Assembly: GCF_001592365.1 (NCBI RefSeq)
Contig: NZ_BCWU01000017.1
Span: forward strand, 1 to 64,000
Direction of reading: 5' to 3'
Source: Gordonia hydrophobica NBRC 16057
GTDB taxonomy: Bacteria > Actinomycetota > Actinomycetes > Mycobacteriales > Mycobacteriaceae
Length of the DNA stretch: 64,000 nucleotides
Of this stretch, positions 56,138 to 64,000 are shown in pieces. The notes beneath the pieces were generated by a model. It made no database searches. It was not told the origin of the DNA and saw only the letters and a list, made by a program, of their open reading frames with translations. A program made the translations under genes and the position numbers. The stretch's first letter is position 1. Every line of letters starts with the position of its first letter.

Positions 56138-57103
56138 TCAGGCAGAGTACCGATCACGCGCCGAACGCGCTGAGTGAGCGATCAGCTCGCCGACGCCGTC
56201 GACGGTGCTGAGCAGCCGCACCCGTCCGCCGAAGCCGAGCAGGAAGCGAGCGAGCCACTGCGGCGACCCGTACCGCAGCGTCGCGGTGATCGGGCCGGTC
56301 GGTTCGTCGGTGAGCTCCTCGTCGGGCTCGGCGGCGTAGTACTCCAGGAGCCAGATCGAATCGGGATCGATCTCGATGTGCGCAGCGGGCAGCTCACCGG
56401 TCAGCACGCCGAAATCGACCGCCTCGACCGGAACCGTGGCGTCGGCCGGCGGTACGGACGGCTCGTCGAGGACCGCCGCTGCCTCGACGCGGTCGAAGCG
56501 GAACAGCCGCGTGCCCTCCGACGATCGGCACCACGCCTCCAGATAGGTGTGCCCGTCGACCGCCTTGATGCGGATCGGGTCGACGACGCGATCGGTGACC
56601 TCGTCACGGCTTGCGGTGTAGTACTTCATCCGCAGGGCGCGCCGGGACTCCACCGCTTCGCGGATCAGCCGATCGGCGGGGCTGGTCCGGTCGTCGGCAT
56701 CAGCACCGGTGGTCACCGCACGGTAGGTGGCGCCCATCGCCTCCTCGATCTTCGCGATCGTGCTGCGGACGGCGCCGGCGTCGGCCGACCCGCGGGTCTG
56801 CAGCACCATGTTCAGCGCCATCAGCAGGATGCCCGCCTCCGAGCCGGTCAGGCGCAGTGGTCGATCCGTGCCTGCGGCGTACTGCACGCTGACGTAGCCG
56901 TCCCAGAACTGGATGTCGATCAGGTGCTCGGGGCCGTACCCCGGCAGTCCGCAGACGATCAGCTGGTTCAGGTCGGCGGTGAGGGTCTTCTCGTTGACCC
57001 CGAGGTCCTTCGCCGCTTCGGCGAGTTTGATGCCCGGCCGCGCTTCGAAGTACGGCACCATCGCCAGCAGGCGAGACAGGCGGGACGGCGCTGCGCTGGT
57101 CAT
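56138..57103 (-). CDS. pafC: WYL-domain regulator PafC
   Basis: The 321-aa protein has an N-terminal winged helix (LSRLLAMVPYFEARPGIKLAEAA, DLGVNEKTLTADLNQL) and a C-terminal WYL domain (HTYLEAWCRSSEGTRLFRFDRVEAA). With PafB it forms the heteromeric DNA-damage regulator of the Pup locus. The ATG overlaps the pafB stop by four bases. Confidence 0.93.
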   Translation of the reverse strand: MTSAAPSRLSRLLAMVPYFEARPGIKLAEAAKDLGVNEKTLTADLNQLIVCGLPGYGPEHLIDIQFWDGYVSVQYAAGTDRPLRLTGSEAGILLMALNMVLQTRGSADAGAVRSTIAKIEEAMGATYRAVTTGADADDRTSPADRLIREAVESRRALRMKYYTASRDEVTDRVVDPIRIKAVDGHTYLEAWCRSSEGTRLFRFDRVEAAAVLDEPSVPPADATVPVEAVDFGVLTGELPAAHIEIDPDSIWLLEYYAAEPDEELTDEPTGPITATLRYGSPQWLARFLLGFGGRVRLLSTVDGVGELIAHSARSARDRYSA

Positions 57104-58110
57104 GCGATCTCCCCCAGGGCGATGAGTCGGTCGAGGCCCGCGATCACATCGTCACGCAGCTCCTCCGGTTCCAGCACCACGGCGTCGGCACCGGCGCCCA
57201 GCACCAGTCGGCGCAGCCCCGACCGCGACCGAATCGCGATCGTCAGCAGGTCGCCGTCCTCGGCTGTTGCTTCGAGCTGATGCGGTGTGACCGACGTGGC
57301 GATGCGACGCAGGCCGTGCGCCCGTCCGGCGGCCACCCAGATTCGCGCGGTCGCGTTCGGATCGGCGTCCGCCTCGGTGACCGCACGCGCCACCGCGTCT
57401 TGGACCACACGGCGCACGTCGACGTCGGCGGGGACGGAGACCGTCCCGGCGTCGTCGAACGCCTTCACGTCGACGATCCGCGAGATCCGGAAGGTGCGGA
57501 TCGCAGTGCGGTCGCGGTCGTGGCCGGTCACGTACCAGCGGCCGGTGTCCGCGACGATCCCCCAGGGCTCCAGCGTCCGCGTCTTGCGTCCACGCGTGGT
57601 CCGGTGTGTGAAGGTCACCGGGCGGCCGGCATCGATCGCGGACAGCAGCGCGGTGATGGTGCGCTCATCGCCGACCGAGCGCCGGGAGCCGCCGTGGGTC
57701 ACACCGATCTCGTCCTCGGACGCGACATCGATTCCGGCGGCCTGCAGTTTCAGCACCGCCGTCTGGAAGACCGCGGCCACCGACGGCTCGTGCCAGACCG
57801 CGGCGGCCGCCGCAACGGCCGCCGCCTCCCCGCGATCGAGGGTGATGTCCGGCAGCGCGTACTGCTCGGGGTCGATCCGGTAGCCCTCCGAGCCGTCGCC
57901 GTTCTTCCCGGTCTCGATCGGAATGCCCATCTCCCGCAGATCGGCCTTGTCCCGCTCCAGCATCCGCTTGAACGAGTCCTCGGACTGGTCGGCATCGGTG
58001 TACCCGACCACGTTTCGGCGCAGATAGGTGGCGGTCACATACTGTTTGGTCGACATGAGGCAGACGACGAGGTTGACGATCCGCTCGCTCTTCGAAGTCA
58101 CGACACCCAC
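57100..58110 (-). CDS. pafB: WYL-domain regulator PafB
   Basis: The 336-aa protein has the winged helix ERIVNLVVCLMSTKQYVTATYL and a WYL domain with GRWYVTGHDRDRTAIRTFRISRI. Along with PafC it activates many DNA-damage genes independently of LexA in mycobacteria. Starts are GTG 58110 or GTG 58101; the second (MTSKSERIVN) has a TACAGT hexamer seven bases upstream, so it could be the leaderless true start. A dyad (GACACC ten bases GGTGTC) covers that -10. Confidence 0.92.
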   Translation of the reverse strand: MGVVTSKSERIVNLVVCLMSTKQYVTATYLRRNVVGYTDADQSEDSFKRMLERDKADLREMGIPIETGKNGDGSEGYRIDPEQYALPDITLDRGEAAAVAAAAAVWHEPSVAAVFQTAVLKLQAAGIDVASEDEIGVTHGGSRRSVGDERTITALLSAIDAGRPVTFTHRTTRGRKTRTLEPWGIVADTGRWYVTGHDRDRTAIRTFRISRIVDVKAFDDAGTVSVPADVDVRRVVQDAVARAVTEADADPNATARIWVAAGRAHGLRRIATSVTPHQLEATAEDGDLLTIAIRSRSGLRRLVLGAGADAVVLEPEELRDDVIAGLDRLIALGEIA

Positions 58111-58135
58111 TGTAAGTGGTGTCGTGTCGCAAACC

Positions 58136-59494
58136 TCAGAGGGACGCGATCAACCTTTCGACGCGTTCGTCCACATTGCGGAACGGATCCTTGCAGAGCA
58201 CGTTCCGCTGCGCTTGATCGTTGACCTTCAAGTGCACCCAGTCAACGGTGAAATCGCGATTCGCCTGCTGTGCCGCCGAGATGAACTCGCCGCGGAGCTT
58301 GGCGCGTGTGGTCTGCGGCGGGACCGAGGTGGCTTCGTCGATCTCCTCGTCGGTGGTCACCCGAGCCGCCAAGCCCTTGCGAGCCAGCAGGTCGAACACC
58401 CCGCGCCCGCGACGGATGTCGTGATAAGCGAGGTCGAGCTGCGCGATCTTCGGCGCGGTCAGATCCCAGGAGTAGCGGTCCTGGTAGCGCTGCAGGAGTT
58501 TGCGTTTGATGACCCAGTCGATCTCGGTGTCCACGCCGCTGAAGTCGTCGCTTTCCACGGCGTCCAGGACGCGGCCCCACAGGTCGACGACGCGATCCAT
58601 GGTCTCGTCGGGGGACCTGGTCTCCAGATGCTTGACGGCGCGGGCCTGGTATTCGCGCTGCACGGCGAGCGCCGTCGTGGTGCGTCCGCCCGCGAGACGG
58701 ATCTCCCGACGACCCGACGGGTCGTGGCTGATGTCCCGGATGGCGCGGATCGGGTTGTCCAGTGCGAAGTCGTGGAACGAGATGCCCGACTCGATCATCT
58801 CCAGCACCAGCAGTGCCGATCCGACCTTCAGCATCGTCGTCGTCTCGGACATGTTGGAGTCGCCGACGATCACGTGCAGGCGACGGTACTTCTCCGCGTC
58901 CGCATGCGGCTCGTCGCGCGTGTTGATGATCGGCCGCGAGCGAGTGGTCGCCGAGGAGACGCCCTCCCAGATGTGGTCGGCCCGCTGCGACAGGCAGAAC
59001 TTAGCCTCATGTCCGACGGTGAGGACCTTTCCCGCCCCGCAGATGAGCTGGCGGGTCACCAGGAACGGCAACAGGACGTCGGACACGCGACCGAATTCGC
59101 CGACGCGACTCACCAGGTAGTTCTCATGGCATCCGTACGAGTTGCCCGCCGAGTCGGTGTTGTTCTTGAACAGGTAGATGTCGCCGCCGATGCCTTCGGC
59201 GACCAGCCGCTCCTCGGCGTCGATGAGCAGTTCCTCGAGGATGCGCTCGCCCGCGCGATCGTGCGTGATGAGCTGGCGGACCGAATCGCACTCGGCGGTC
59301 GCGTACTCGGGGTGCGAACCGACGTCCAGGTACAGCCGGGCGCCGTTGGTGAGGAACACGTTCGACGACCGTCCCCACGCGACGACCCGGCGGAACAGGT
59401 AGCGGGCCACCTCGTCGGGGCTGAGTCGACGCTGCCCCTCGAAAGTGCAGGTGACACCGAACTCGGTCTCGATGCCCATGATGCGGCGTTCCAC
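58136..59494 (-). CDS. pafA: Pup-protein ligase PafA
   Basis: The 452-aa enzyme from the GTG at 59494 matches the family length and begins [17 protein letters not shown]. The glutamine-synthetase-like fold motifs are visible: [66 protein letters not shown] and the C-terminal domain ending VERLIASL. It joins deamidated Pup to lysines of target proteins using ATP. Coding continues from prcA almost without spacing. Confidence 0.97.
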   Translation of the reverse strand: MERRIMGIETEFGVTCTFEGQRRLSPDEVARYLFRRVVAWGRSSNVFLTNGARLYLDVGSHPEYATAECDSVRQLITHDRAGERILEELLIDAEERLVAEGIGGDIYLFKNNTDSAGNSYGCHENYLVSRVGEFGRVSDVLLPFLVTRQLICGAGKVLTVGHEAKFCLSQRADHIWEGVSSATTRSRPIINTRDEPHADAEKYRRLHVIVGDSNMSETTTMLKVGSALLVLEMIESGISFHDFALDNPIRAIRDISHDPSGRREIRLAGGRTTTALAVQREYQARAVKHLETRSPDETMDRVVDLWGRVLDAVESDDFSGVDTEIDWVIKRKLLQRYQDRYSWDLTAPKIAQLDLAYHDIRRGRGVFDLLARKGLAARVTTDEEIDEATSVPPQTTRAKLRGEFISAAQQANRDFTVDWVHLKVNDQAQRNVLCKDPFRNVDERVERLIASL

Positions 59495-59499
59495 TGCGG

Positions 59500-60237
59500 T
59501 CACTCCTCTTCGAGGTAGCTGGTGACGTCGTCGCGTCGGATGCGCTTGAAGGCACGACGCGGACGGTTGCGGTCGAGGACGGCCACTTCGACGTCGGCCG
59601 CGGTCAGTTCGGTCGCAGTCACCTCCTTGTCGGCGGCGGCACGGTCGCCGCTCGTCGACTCGGCGGGCGCGGACAGTGCGCGCACCGCCACGCGCAGCGC
59701 ACCGCTGAGCGGCAGCCCGCTCTCGTACGACTCCTTCATCGCGGCGTTGATCGGCTCCGTGGCGCCGCCCATCACGATGAACGACTTCTCGTCGACGATC
59801 GAGCCGTCGTAGCCGATGCGGTAGAGCTGGGAGGCGGTGGTGCGCCCGGGCTGGGCCACCTCTCCCACGCACAGTTCCACCTCGTACGGCTTCGCCTGTT
59901 CGGTGAACACCGCACCGAGCGTGTTGGCGTAGGCGCTGGCCAGCGACAGTCCGGTCACATCGGCGCGGTCGTAGCTGTAACCGCGAAGGTCGCACATCTG
60001 GATGCCCGCACGGCGCAGACTCTCGAACTCGTTGTACTTGCCGACGGCGGCGAACCCGAGGCGGTCGTAGATCTCACTGACCTTGCGCAAGGTGTTCGAC
60101 GGATTGTGGGCCACGAACAGGACGCCGTCGGCGTAGGTGAGTGCGACGACGGACCGACCGCGAGCGATGCCCTTGCGGGCGAGCTCCGAGCGATCGCGCA
60201 TGATCTGCTCGGCGCTGGCGTAATACGGAAAGGTCAT
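59500..60237 (-). CDS. prcA: 20S proteasome alpha subunit
   Basis: The 245-aa alpha subunit has [29 protein letters not shown] and [16 protein letters not shown], with the RxxGxxY-type pore region and an acidic tail ending YLEEE. It forms the outer rings that gate the PrcB catalytic chamber. ATG overlaps the prcB stop by four bases. Confidence 0.96.
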   Translation of the reverse strand: MTFPYYASAEQIMRDRSELARKGIARGRSVVALTYADGVLFVAHNPSNTLRKVSEIYDRLGFAAVGKYNEFESLRRAGIQMCDLRGYSYDRADVTGLSLASAYANTLGAVFTEQAKPYEVELCVGEVAQPGRTTASQLYRIGYDGSIVDEKSFIVMGGATEPINAAMKESYESGLPLSGALRVAVRALSAPAESTSGDRAAADKEVTATELTAADVEVAVLDRNRPRRAFKRIRRDDVTSYLEEE

Positions 60238-61076
60238 GCCTGCTCCCCCGTCGCGTCGGCCGTCGCGGCAGCGCGACGACGATCGATGACCGCCTCGGCG
60301 GCGTCGGCGATCTCCTCTTCGGCGACGGTCACCGCGCCGTCGACGCCGACCCGCACCGCGGTCGGGAAGATCCGGCGGACCAGATCGGGACCGCCGGTCG
60401 CCGAATCGTCGTCGGCGGCGTCGTACAGCGCCTCGACGGCGACGCTCAACGCCTCGCTCGCCGACAAGGAAGCGCGGTAGAGCTTCTTGATGGACGACTT
60501 CGCGAAGACCGAGCCCGAGCCGATGGCCTCGTAGCCCGCGGTCTCCTCGTGGCGCGAACCCGCGACGTCGAAGGAGAAGATCCGTCCGCGGTCGCCCGGC
60601 TCGCCCTCGGCGTCGAAACCGACCAGCAGCGGGATCGCCGCGAGTCCCTGCATGGCAGCGCCGAGATTGCTGCGGACCATGGAGGCCAGGCGCGCCACCT
60701 TGCCGTCGAGGGTCAACGGGACGCCCTCGATCTTCTCGTAGTGCTCCAGTTCAACGGTGAACAGACGCACCATCTCGACGGCGATTCCCGCGGTGCCTGC
60801 GATGCCCGCCGCCGAGTATTCGTCGGTGACGTACACCTTCTGGACGTCGCGCGTCGCGATGAGATTGCCCATCGTCGCTCGTCTGTCGCCCGCGAGGATC
60901 ACGCCGCCCGGATAGCTGATCGCGACGATGGTGGTCCCGTGCGGGATCTGGTCAGCGTTCACCGTGGTGCCGGACCCGATCAGCGCATGCGGCAGTCGTT
61001 CCGGTGCGTGGACACGGAGGTACTCGGTGAACGACGAGATGCCGCCCGATCCCGCCTCGCCGGGCACCGGGGTCAC
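60234..61076 (-). CDS. prcB: 20S proteasome beta subunit
   Basis: The 280-aa proprotein: propeptide of 47 residues ends at PHG, then Thr48 of [11 protein letters not shown] becomes the catalytic N-terminus. Asp and Lys of the active site ([10 protein letters not shown]) and the Ser/Gly loop ([12 protein letters not shown]) are present. Start overlaps the end of pup by four bases. Confidence 0.97.
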   Translation of the reverse strand: MTPVPGEAGSGGISSFTEYLRVHAPERLPHALIGSGTTVNADQIPHGTTIVAISYPGGVILAGDRRATMGNLIATRDVQKVYVTDEYSAAGIAGTAGIAVEMVRLFTVELEHYEKIEGVPLTLDGKVARLASMVRSNLGAAMQGLAAIPLLVGFDAEGEPGDRGRIFSFDVAGSRHEETAGYEAIGSGSVFAKSSIKKLYRASLSASEALSVAVEALYDAADDDSATGGPDLVRRIFPTAVRVGVDGAVTVAEEEIADAAEAVIDRRRAAATADATGEQA

Positions 61077-61264
61077 TGGCCGCCCTTCTGAACGTAGGCG
61101 CGGACGAAGTCCTCGGCGTTCTCTTCCAACACGTCGTCGATCTCGTCGAGGAGGTCGTCGGTCTCGCCGGTGAGCTTCTCACGCCGTTCTTGACCGGCTG
61201 CGCCGCCGCCGACCGCATCGTCGTCGTCGCTGCCGCCACCGCGCTTGGTCTGCTCCTGCGCCAT
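61073..61264 (-). CDS. pup: Prokaryotic ubiquitin-like protein Pup
   Basis: The 63-aa intrinsically disordered tag begins [11 protein letters not shown], contains the coiled region [19 protein letters not shown] bound by Mpa, and ends YVQKGGQ. The terminal Gln must be converted to Glu by Dop before PafA can use it. Ribosome-binding site AGGAGG lies seven bases before the ATG. Unlike the tight spacing that follows, 441 bp separate it from dop upstream. Confidence 0.97.
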   Translation of the reverse strand: MAQEQTKRGGGSDDDDAVGGGAAGQERREKLTGETDDLLDEIDDVLEENAEDFVRAYVQKGGQ

Positions 61265-61441
61265 GTTCCGCCTCCTGTGAAGAGAGTGTGTCCCTCAACC
61301 CTACCGTCGCAATCACGGCGGCGAGCGGATCGGTCGATTCAGCGTGTGGATCAGCGATTCTGGTCCGCCGTGCGTCGGGTTCTGTTACGAGTCGTGCTGG
61401 TGCGCAACAGGTCCGACTCCGTAGTACCCGGCGCGAGGCCA

Positions 61442-61512
61442 CTAAGAACTGCTTGCTCAGCACCCTCCGATGGCAATGTTCCGTCGGAAGCGCCTGAGCG
61501 GGCAGTTCTCAG
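61442..61512. repeat. Long imperfect hairpin
   Basis: Arms 61445-61473 and 61481-61509 pair over about 29 positions with few mismatches and G-T pairs (AGAACTGC at one end against GCAGTTCT at the other), loop CAATGTT. It resembles a MITE-like or attenuator hairpin; no target duplication was recognised. Confidence 0.65.
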
Positions 61513-61637
61513 CTGGATGAGGCTTCCGCGACGACCATCGCTTCCCGCCACGAAGGCGGCTGCTCACGATCGGTGGGAACACTACCGAGATCACCACACG
61601 ATGACAGTGCAACGCCTTGATGCCGACGGAGCTCACG

Positions 61638-61690
61638 ACGGTCTCGATAACTGCGTGCTCGCTCCGCTCGCAGGCAGCACTCGACCAGCT
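61638..61690. repeat. Probable dispersed intergenic repeat
   Basis: GGTCTCGATAACTGCGTGCTC... ending GCACTCGACCAGC has the pattern (GGTCTCGATA, GCTCGCT, CGCTCG, CTCGACCA) of the intergenic palindromic repeats I recall from Gordonia, Rhodococcus and Nocardia genomes. This is recollection, and only one copy is in the window. Confidence 0.5.
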
Positions 61691-61705
61691 TGGGGACGCC
61701 GGTCA

Positions 61706-63208
61706 CTAGGACGTGAGTCGATCGACCAGCTCGGACGCCGACTGGGCGGTTTCCAACAGCTCGCCGACGTGCGCCCGCGTCCCCCGCAGCGGTTCGAGCA
61801 TCGGGATGCGGACCAGGGAGTCGCCGCCGAGATCGAAGATCACCGAATCCCAGCTGGCAGCCGCCACGTCCGCGCCGAACCGGCGCAGCGCCTCACCGCG
61901 GAAGTAGGCGCGGGTGCTGACCGGTGGATTCTCGACGGCCGACATCACCTGTTCCTCGGTCGTCATCCGCTGCATCGAGCCGCGCGCGACGAGTCGGTTG
62001 TACAGCCCCTTGTCGAGCCGGACGTCCGAGTACTGCAGATCGATCAGGTGCAGACGAGACGCCGCCCAGGAGAGGCCTTCACGATTGCGGAAGCCCTCCA
62101 GGATCCGGAGCTTGGCCGGCCAGTCCAACAGATCCGCGCATTCCATGGGATCGCGTTCGAGTTTGTCGAGTACGTCGGCCCAGGTCGCGAGCACGTGCGC
62201 GGCGCGCTCGTCGTCGCGGTGCTGGGCGTCGTGGAGTTGTTGCGCACGATCGAGGTACTCACGTTGGAGCGCCAGGCCGGTGAGCTCACGACCGTTTTCC
62301 AGGGCAACGGTCGCGCGCAGCGTGGGATCGTGACTGATGGTGTGGACTGCTTCGACCGGACGTGCCAGCGCCAGATCGGAGAGGTCGACGCCCGCCTCGA
62401 TCAGGTCGAGCACGAGCGCAGTGGTGCCGAGTTTCAGATAGGTCGCGGTCTCGGCGAGGTTCGCGTCACCGATGATCACGTGCAGACGGCGGTACTTCTC
62501 GGGGTCGGCGTGCGGCTCGTCGCGAGTATTGATCAACCCGCGCTTGAGGGTGGTCTCGAGACCCACCTCCACCTCGATGTAGTCGGCGCGCTGCGAGAGC
62601 TGGTAGCCGGACTCCTCGCCGTGCTGCCCGATCCCGACGCGTCCGGACCCGCAGATCACCTGACGGGACGCGAAGAACGGCATGAGGCCGGTGATGATCG
62701 AGTCGAACGGCGTGTCGCGGCGCATCAGATAGTTCTCATGCGTGCCGTACGACGCGCCCTTGCCGTCGATGTTGTTCTTGTACAGCTGCAGCTTCGGCGC
62801 ACCCGGGACGCTTGCGACGTAGCGCGCGGCCTCCTCCATCACCCGCTCACCCGCCTTGTCCCAGACCACGGCGTCGAACGGGTCGGTGACCTCGGGTGCC
62901 GAGTACTCGGGATGCGCATGGTCGACGTACAGCCGCGCGCCGTTGGTGAGGATCATGTTCGCGGCGCCGATCTCGTCGGCGTCGATGATCGGGGCCGGGC
63001 CGCCGCTGCGACCGAGGTCGAATCCGCGTGCGTCGCGCATCGGCGACTCGACCTCGTAGTCCCACCGGGTGCGGCGGTCGCGACGCGGGACCTTGGCGGC
63101 CGCGGCGTACGCGAGGACTGCTTGGGTCGAGGTCAGGATCGGGTTGGCGGACGGGTCTCCCGGTGCCGAGATGCCGTACTCGACTTCGGTTCCGATGATG
63201 CGCTCCAT
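61706..63208 (-). CDS. dop: Pup deamidase/depupylase Dop
   Basis: The 500-aa PafA-related enzyme begins [20 protein letters not shown] and has [18 protein letters not shown] (active-site Asp region), [20 protein letters not shown] and [31 protein letters not shown]. The Dop-loop region between residues 40 and 80 ([21 protein letters not shown]-type) distinguishes it from PafA. It deamidates the Pup C-terminal Gln and removes Pup from targets. Leaderless promoter: TAGGCT at 63220-63215, six bases before the ATG. Confidence 0.96.
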   Translation of the reverse strand: MERIIGTEVEYGISAPGDPSANPILTSTQAVLAYAAAAKVPRRDRRTRWDYEVESPMRDARGFDLGRSGGPAPIIDADEIGAANMILTNGARLYVDHAHPEYSAPEVTDPFDAVVWDKAGERVMEEAARYVASVPGAPKLQLYKNNIDGKGASYGTHENYLMRRDTPFDSIITGLMPFFASRQVICGSGRVGIGQHGEESGYQLSQRADYIEVEVGLETTLKRGLINTRDEPHADPEKYRRLHVIIGDANLAETATYLKLGTTALVLDLIEAGVDLSDLALARPVEAVHTISHDPTLRATVALENGRELTGLALQREYLDRAQQLHDAQHRDDERAAHVLATWADVLDKLERDPMECADLLDWPAKLRILEGFRNREGLSWAASRLHLIDLQYSDVRLDKGLYNRLVARGSMQRMTTEEQVMSAVENPPVSTRAYFRGEALRRFGADVAAASWDSVIFDLGGDSLVRIPMLEPLRGTRAHVGELLETAQSASELVDRLTS

Positions 63209-63220
63209 GCCCCCAGCCTA
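63209..63220 (-). promoter_or_regulatory. Leaderless -10 of dop
   Basis: TAGGCT (63220-63215 on the minus strand) then GGGGGC leads straight into the dop ATG at 63208. No clear -35. Confidence 0.55.
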
Positions 63221-63257
63221 GGGTGCGTCTCGGGTGTGCTGCGCGGCGGACGCCGGC

Positions 63258-64000
63258 TCAGCGCTTGCGCAGTCGCAGCCTGGAGAAGATGAAGACCGTC
63301 AGTACCAGTGCGATCGCGGCGAGCGCTGCATAACTGATGACGGCGTGCACGAGTGACGGGTCCCACAGCGGGTACATCATGGACTCGCCCTCTTCGACCT
63401 TGACCTGCGGCACTTGGTCGGCGATCCAGGGGATGTTGACCGCCTGGGCGGCGTTGGTGTAGCCCCAGTACGTCGGAAACAGCCAGGTGATCGGCTCGAC
63501 GAACGGCGAACTGATCGCGAACAGGCCGCCGGAGAGCACCAACTGAACCATCACCACGATCACCAGCGGCGGCATCGTCTGCTCGGTCGAGCGCACCGCG
63601 GCCGAGATGGCCAGGCCCACCAGCACGCTGACGCAGGCGAGTGCGGCGACGGCGATGAGGAGTGTGACGGCGGGCGGAATCGGCGGCGCCGTGTCGCCGG
63701 TCCGGACCACGTCGTCGGTCGACGGCATGGCCCGCAGTCCGTAGGTGATGGCGAACATGATGCCCACCTGGACGATCGTGATCAGCGAGAAGACGACGAT
63801 CTTGGCGGTGAGGTAGGCGCCGGGGCGCAGGCCCACGGCGCGTTCGCGTTCGAAGATGCCGCGTTCGCCGACCAGGTCGCGGACGGCGAGGGCGGTGCCC
63901 ATGAAGGCGGCGCCGATCACCAGCACCGTCAGAATCTGCAACGCCTCCCCCGGATCCTTGGGTGGGACGTAGTTGTTCGTCGGGAGGAGTTCGGCGCGGC
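63258..64000 (-). CDS. C-terminal permease part of FHA/ABC exporter (Rv1747-like), cut by window end
   Basis: The frame runs to the end of the window without a natural start (ELLPTNNYVPPKDPGEALQ precedes LTVLVIGAAFMGTALAVRDL). The visible 247 codons hold the last membrane domain: IFERERAVGLRPGAYLTAKIVVFS, VQVGIMFAITYGL, and more helices, ending FSRLRLRKR. This order (LVGERxIFxRExAVGL) is that of ABC2-type permease ends in exporters such as Rv1747. The ATPase and FHA parts must lie beyond 64000. The gene converges on nothing; dop is 49 bp downstream. Confidence 0.82.
   Translation of the reverse strand, partial: RAELLPTNNYVPPKDPGEALQILTVLVIGAAFMGTALAVRDLVGERGIFERERAVGLRPGAYLTAKIVVFSLITIVQVGIMFAITYGLRAMPSTDDVVRTGDTAPPIPPAVTLLIAVAALACVSVLVGLAISAAVRSTEQTMPPLVIVVMVQLVLSGGLFAISSPFVEPITWLFPTYWGYTNAAQAVNIPWIADQVPQVKVEEGESMMYPLWDPSLVHAVISYAALAAIALVLTVFIFSRLRLRKR

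Larger units (their letters stand above)
61265..61705. other. 441-bp non-coding insertion-like gap between dop and pup
   Basis: No gene is recognised on either strand; short frames present look non-coding. It contains a 70-bp imperfect hairpin (61442-61512) and a segment at 61638-61690 resembling a dispersed intergenic repeat. Lower GC and repeated structure contrast with the dense operon around it. Whether pup has its own promoter here is unclear. Confidence 0.6.

Noticed and set aside
61351-61706. Two short minus-strand frames in the dop-pup gap
   Set aside because: Peptides are Arg/Ser-rich, lack ribosome-binding sites and overlap repeats; not supported as genes.
61190-63292. 700-codon open frame on the plus strand across dop
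   Set aside because: It is antisense to dop and pup spacer, has Arg/Val/Asp-rich nonsense composition, and no motif; the dop frame fully explains the region.

Overview
The window is high-GC actinobacterial DNA and almost certainly comes from a mycolic-acid bacterium (order Mycobacteriales; Gordonia or a close relative is my best guess from content, not from a database search). Pointers are a complete Pup-proteasome locus (dop, pup, prcB, prcA, pafA, pafB, pafC), RbpA, F420-type oxidoreductases, a 13E12-type HNH protein, an MpaB/DUF2236 oxygenase-like protein, furA-katG, an Rv1747-like FHA/ABC exporter end, and many leaderless starts with a -10 hexamer 6-8 nt before the start codon. No rRNA, tRNA, CRISPR array or intact insertion sequence was found.

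Layout. 1-4.4 kb looks like a worn accessory stretch: non-coding DNA with a perfect 25-bp palindrome, a VbhA-type antitoxin followed by a decayed partner, an inositol-phosphatase-family gene, the tail of an Asp/Glu racemase, a TfoX protein and an HNH nuclease. 4.5-6.8 kb: a DinB protein, then a DUF3159-TetR-GNAT operon behind an operator-overlapped leaderless promoter. 6.8-10.4 kb: an OpuC/ProU-type osmolyte importer. 10.9-14.7 kb: a frameshifted NDMA-type alcohol dehydrogenase, a secreted lipase, an SDR and an AhpD-like protein. 14.9-21.3 kb: an unknown gene, a YhgE/Pip membrane protein, and a DavB/DavA-type amino-acid monooxygenase plus amidase facing a ureohydrolase. 21.4-27.7 kb: an SDR, bluB, and a five-gene siderophore uptake and reduction locus built around an IdeR/DtxR-type iron box. 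27.7-34.5 kb: small and oxygenase-like proteins, a short UvrA paralogue and a Ser/Thr kinase. 34.7-39.7 kb: a phosphotriesterase-family protein, furA-katG and an LLM oxidoreductase. 39.7-42 kb: a 47-aa gene with its own strong promoter and terminator, small Cys-rich proteins, an adenylate cyclase and rbpA.

42-63.2 kb follows the gene order I recall for M. tuberculosis Rv2050-Rv2112c: rbpA, ppm1, lnt, amidohydrolase, fxsA, (cob region), an Rv2073c-like SDR, an Rv2074-like PPOX, pepE, 5'-3' exonuclease, DUF4333 protein, helY, tatC, tatA, pafC, pafB, pafA, prcA, prcB, pup, dop. Where M. tuberculosis carries a cobalamin cluster, this genome keeps only a 182-aa CobG-like fragment. The window ends inside the permease half of an FHA-domain ABC exporter.

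How the genes work together: Dop and PafA attach and remove Pup, PrcBA degrades pupylated proteins, and PafBC is the linked WYL regulator pair. Amidohydrolase, lnt and ppm1 form one run for envelope work. The fec-like genes are divergently organised so that one iron box can control import, ATPase and siderophore reductase together. The monooxygenase, amidase and ureohydrolase could form one arginine (or lysine) degradation route.
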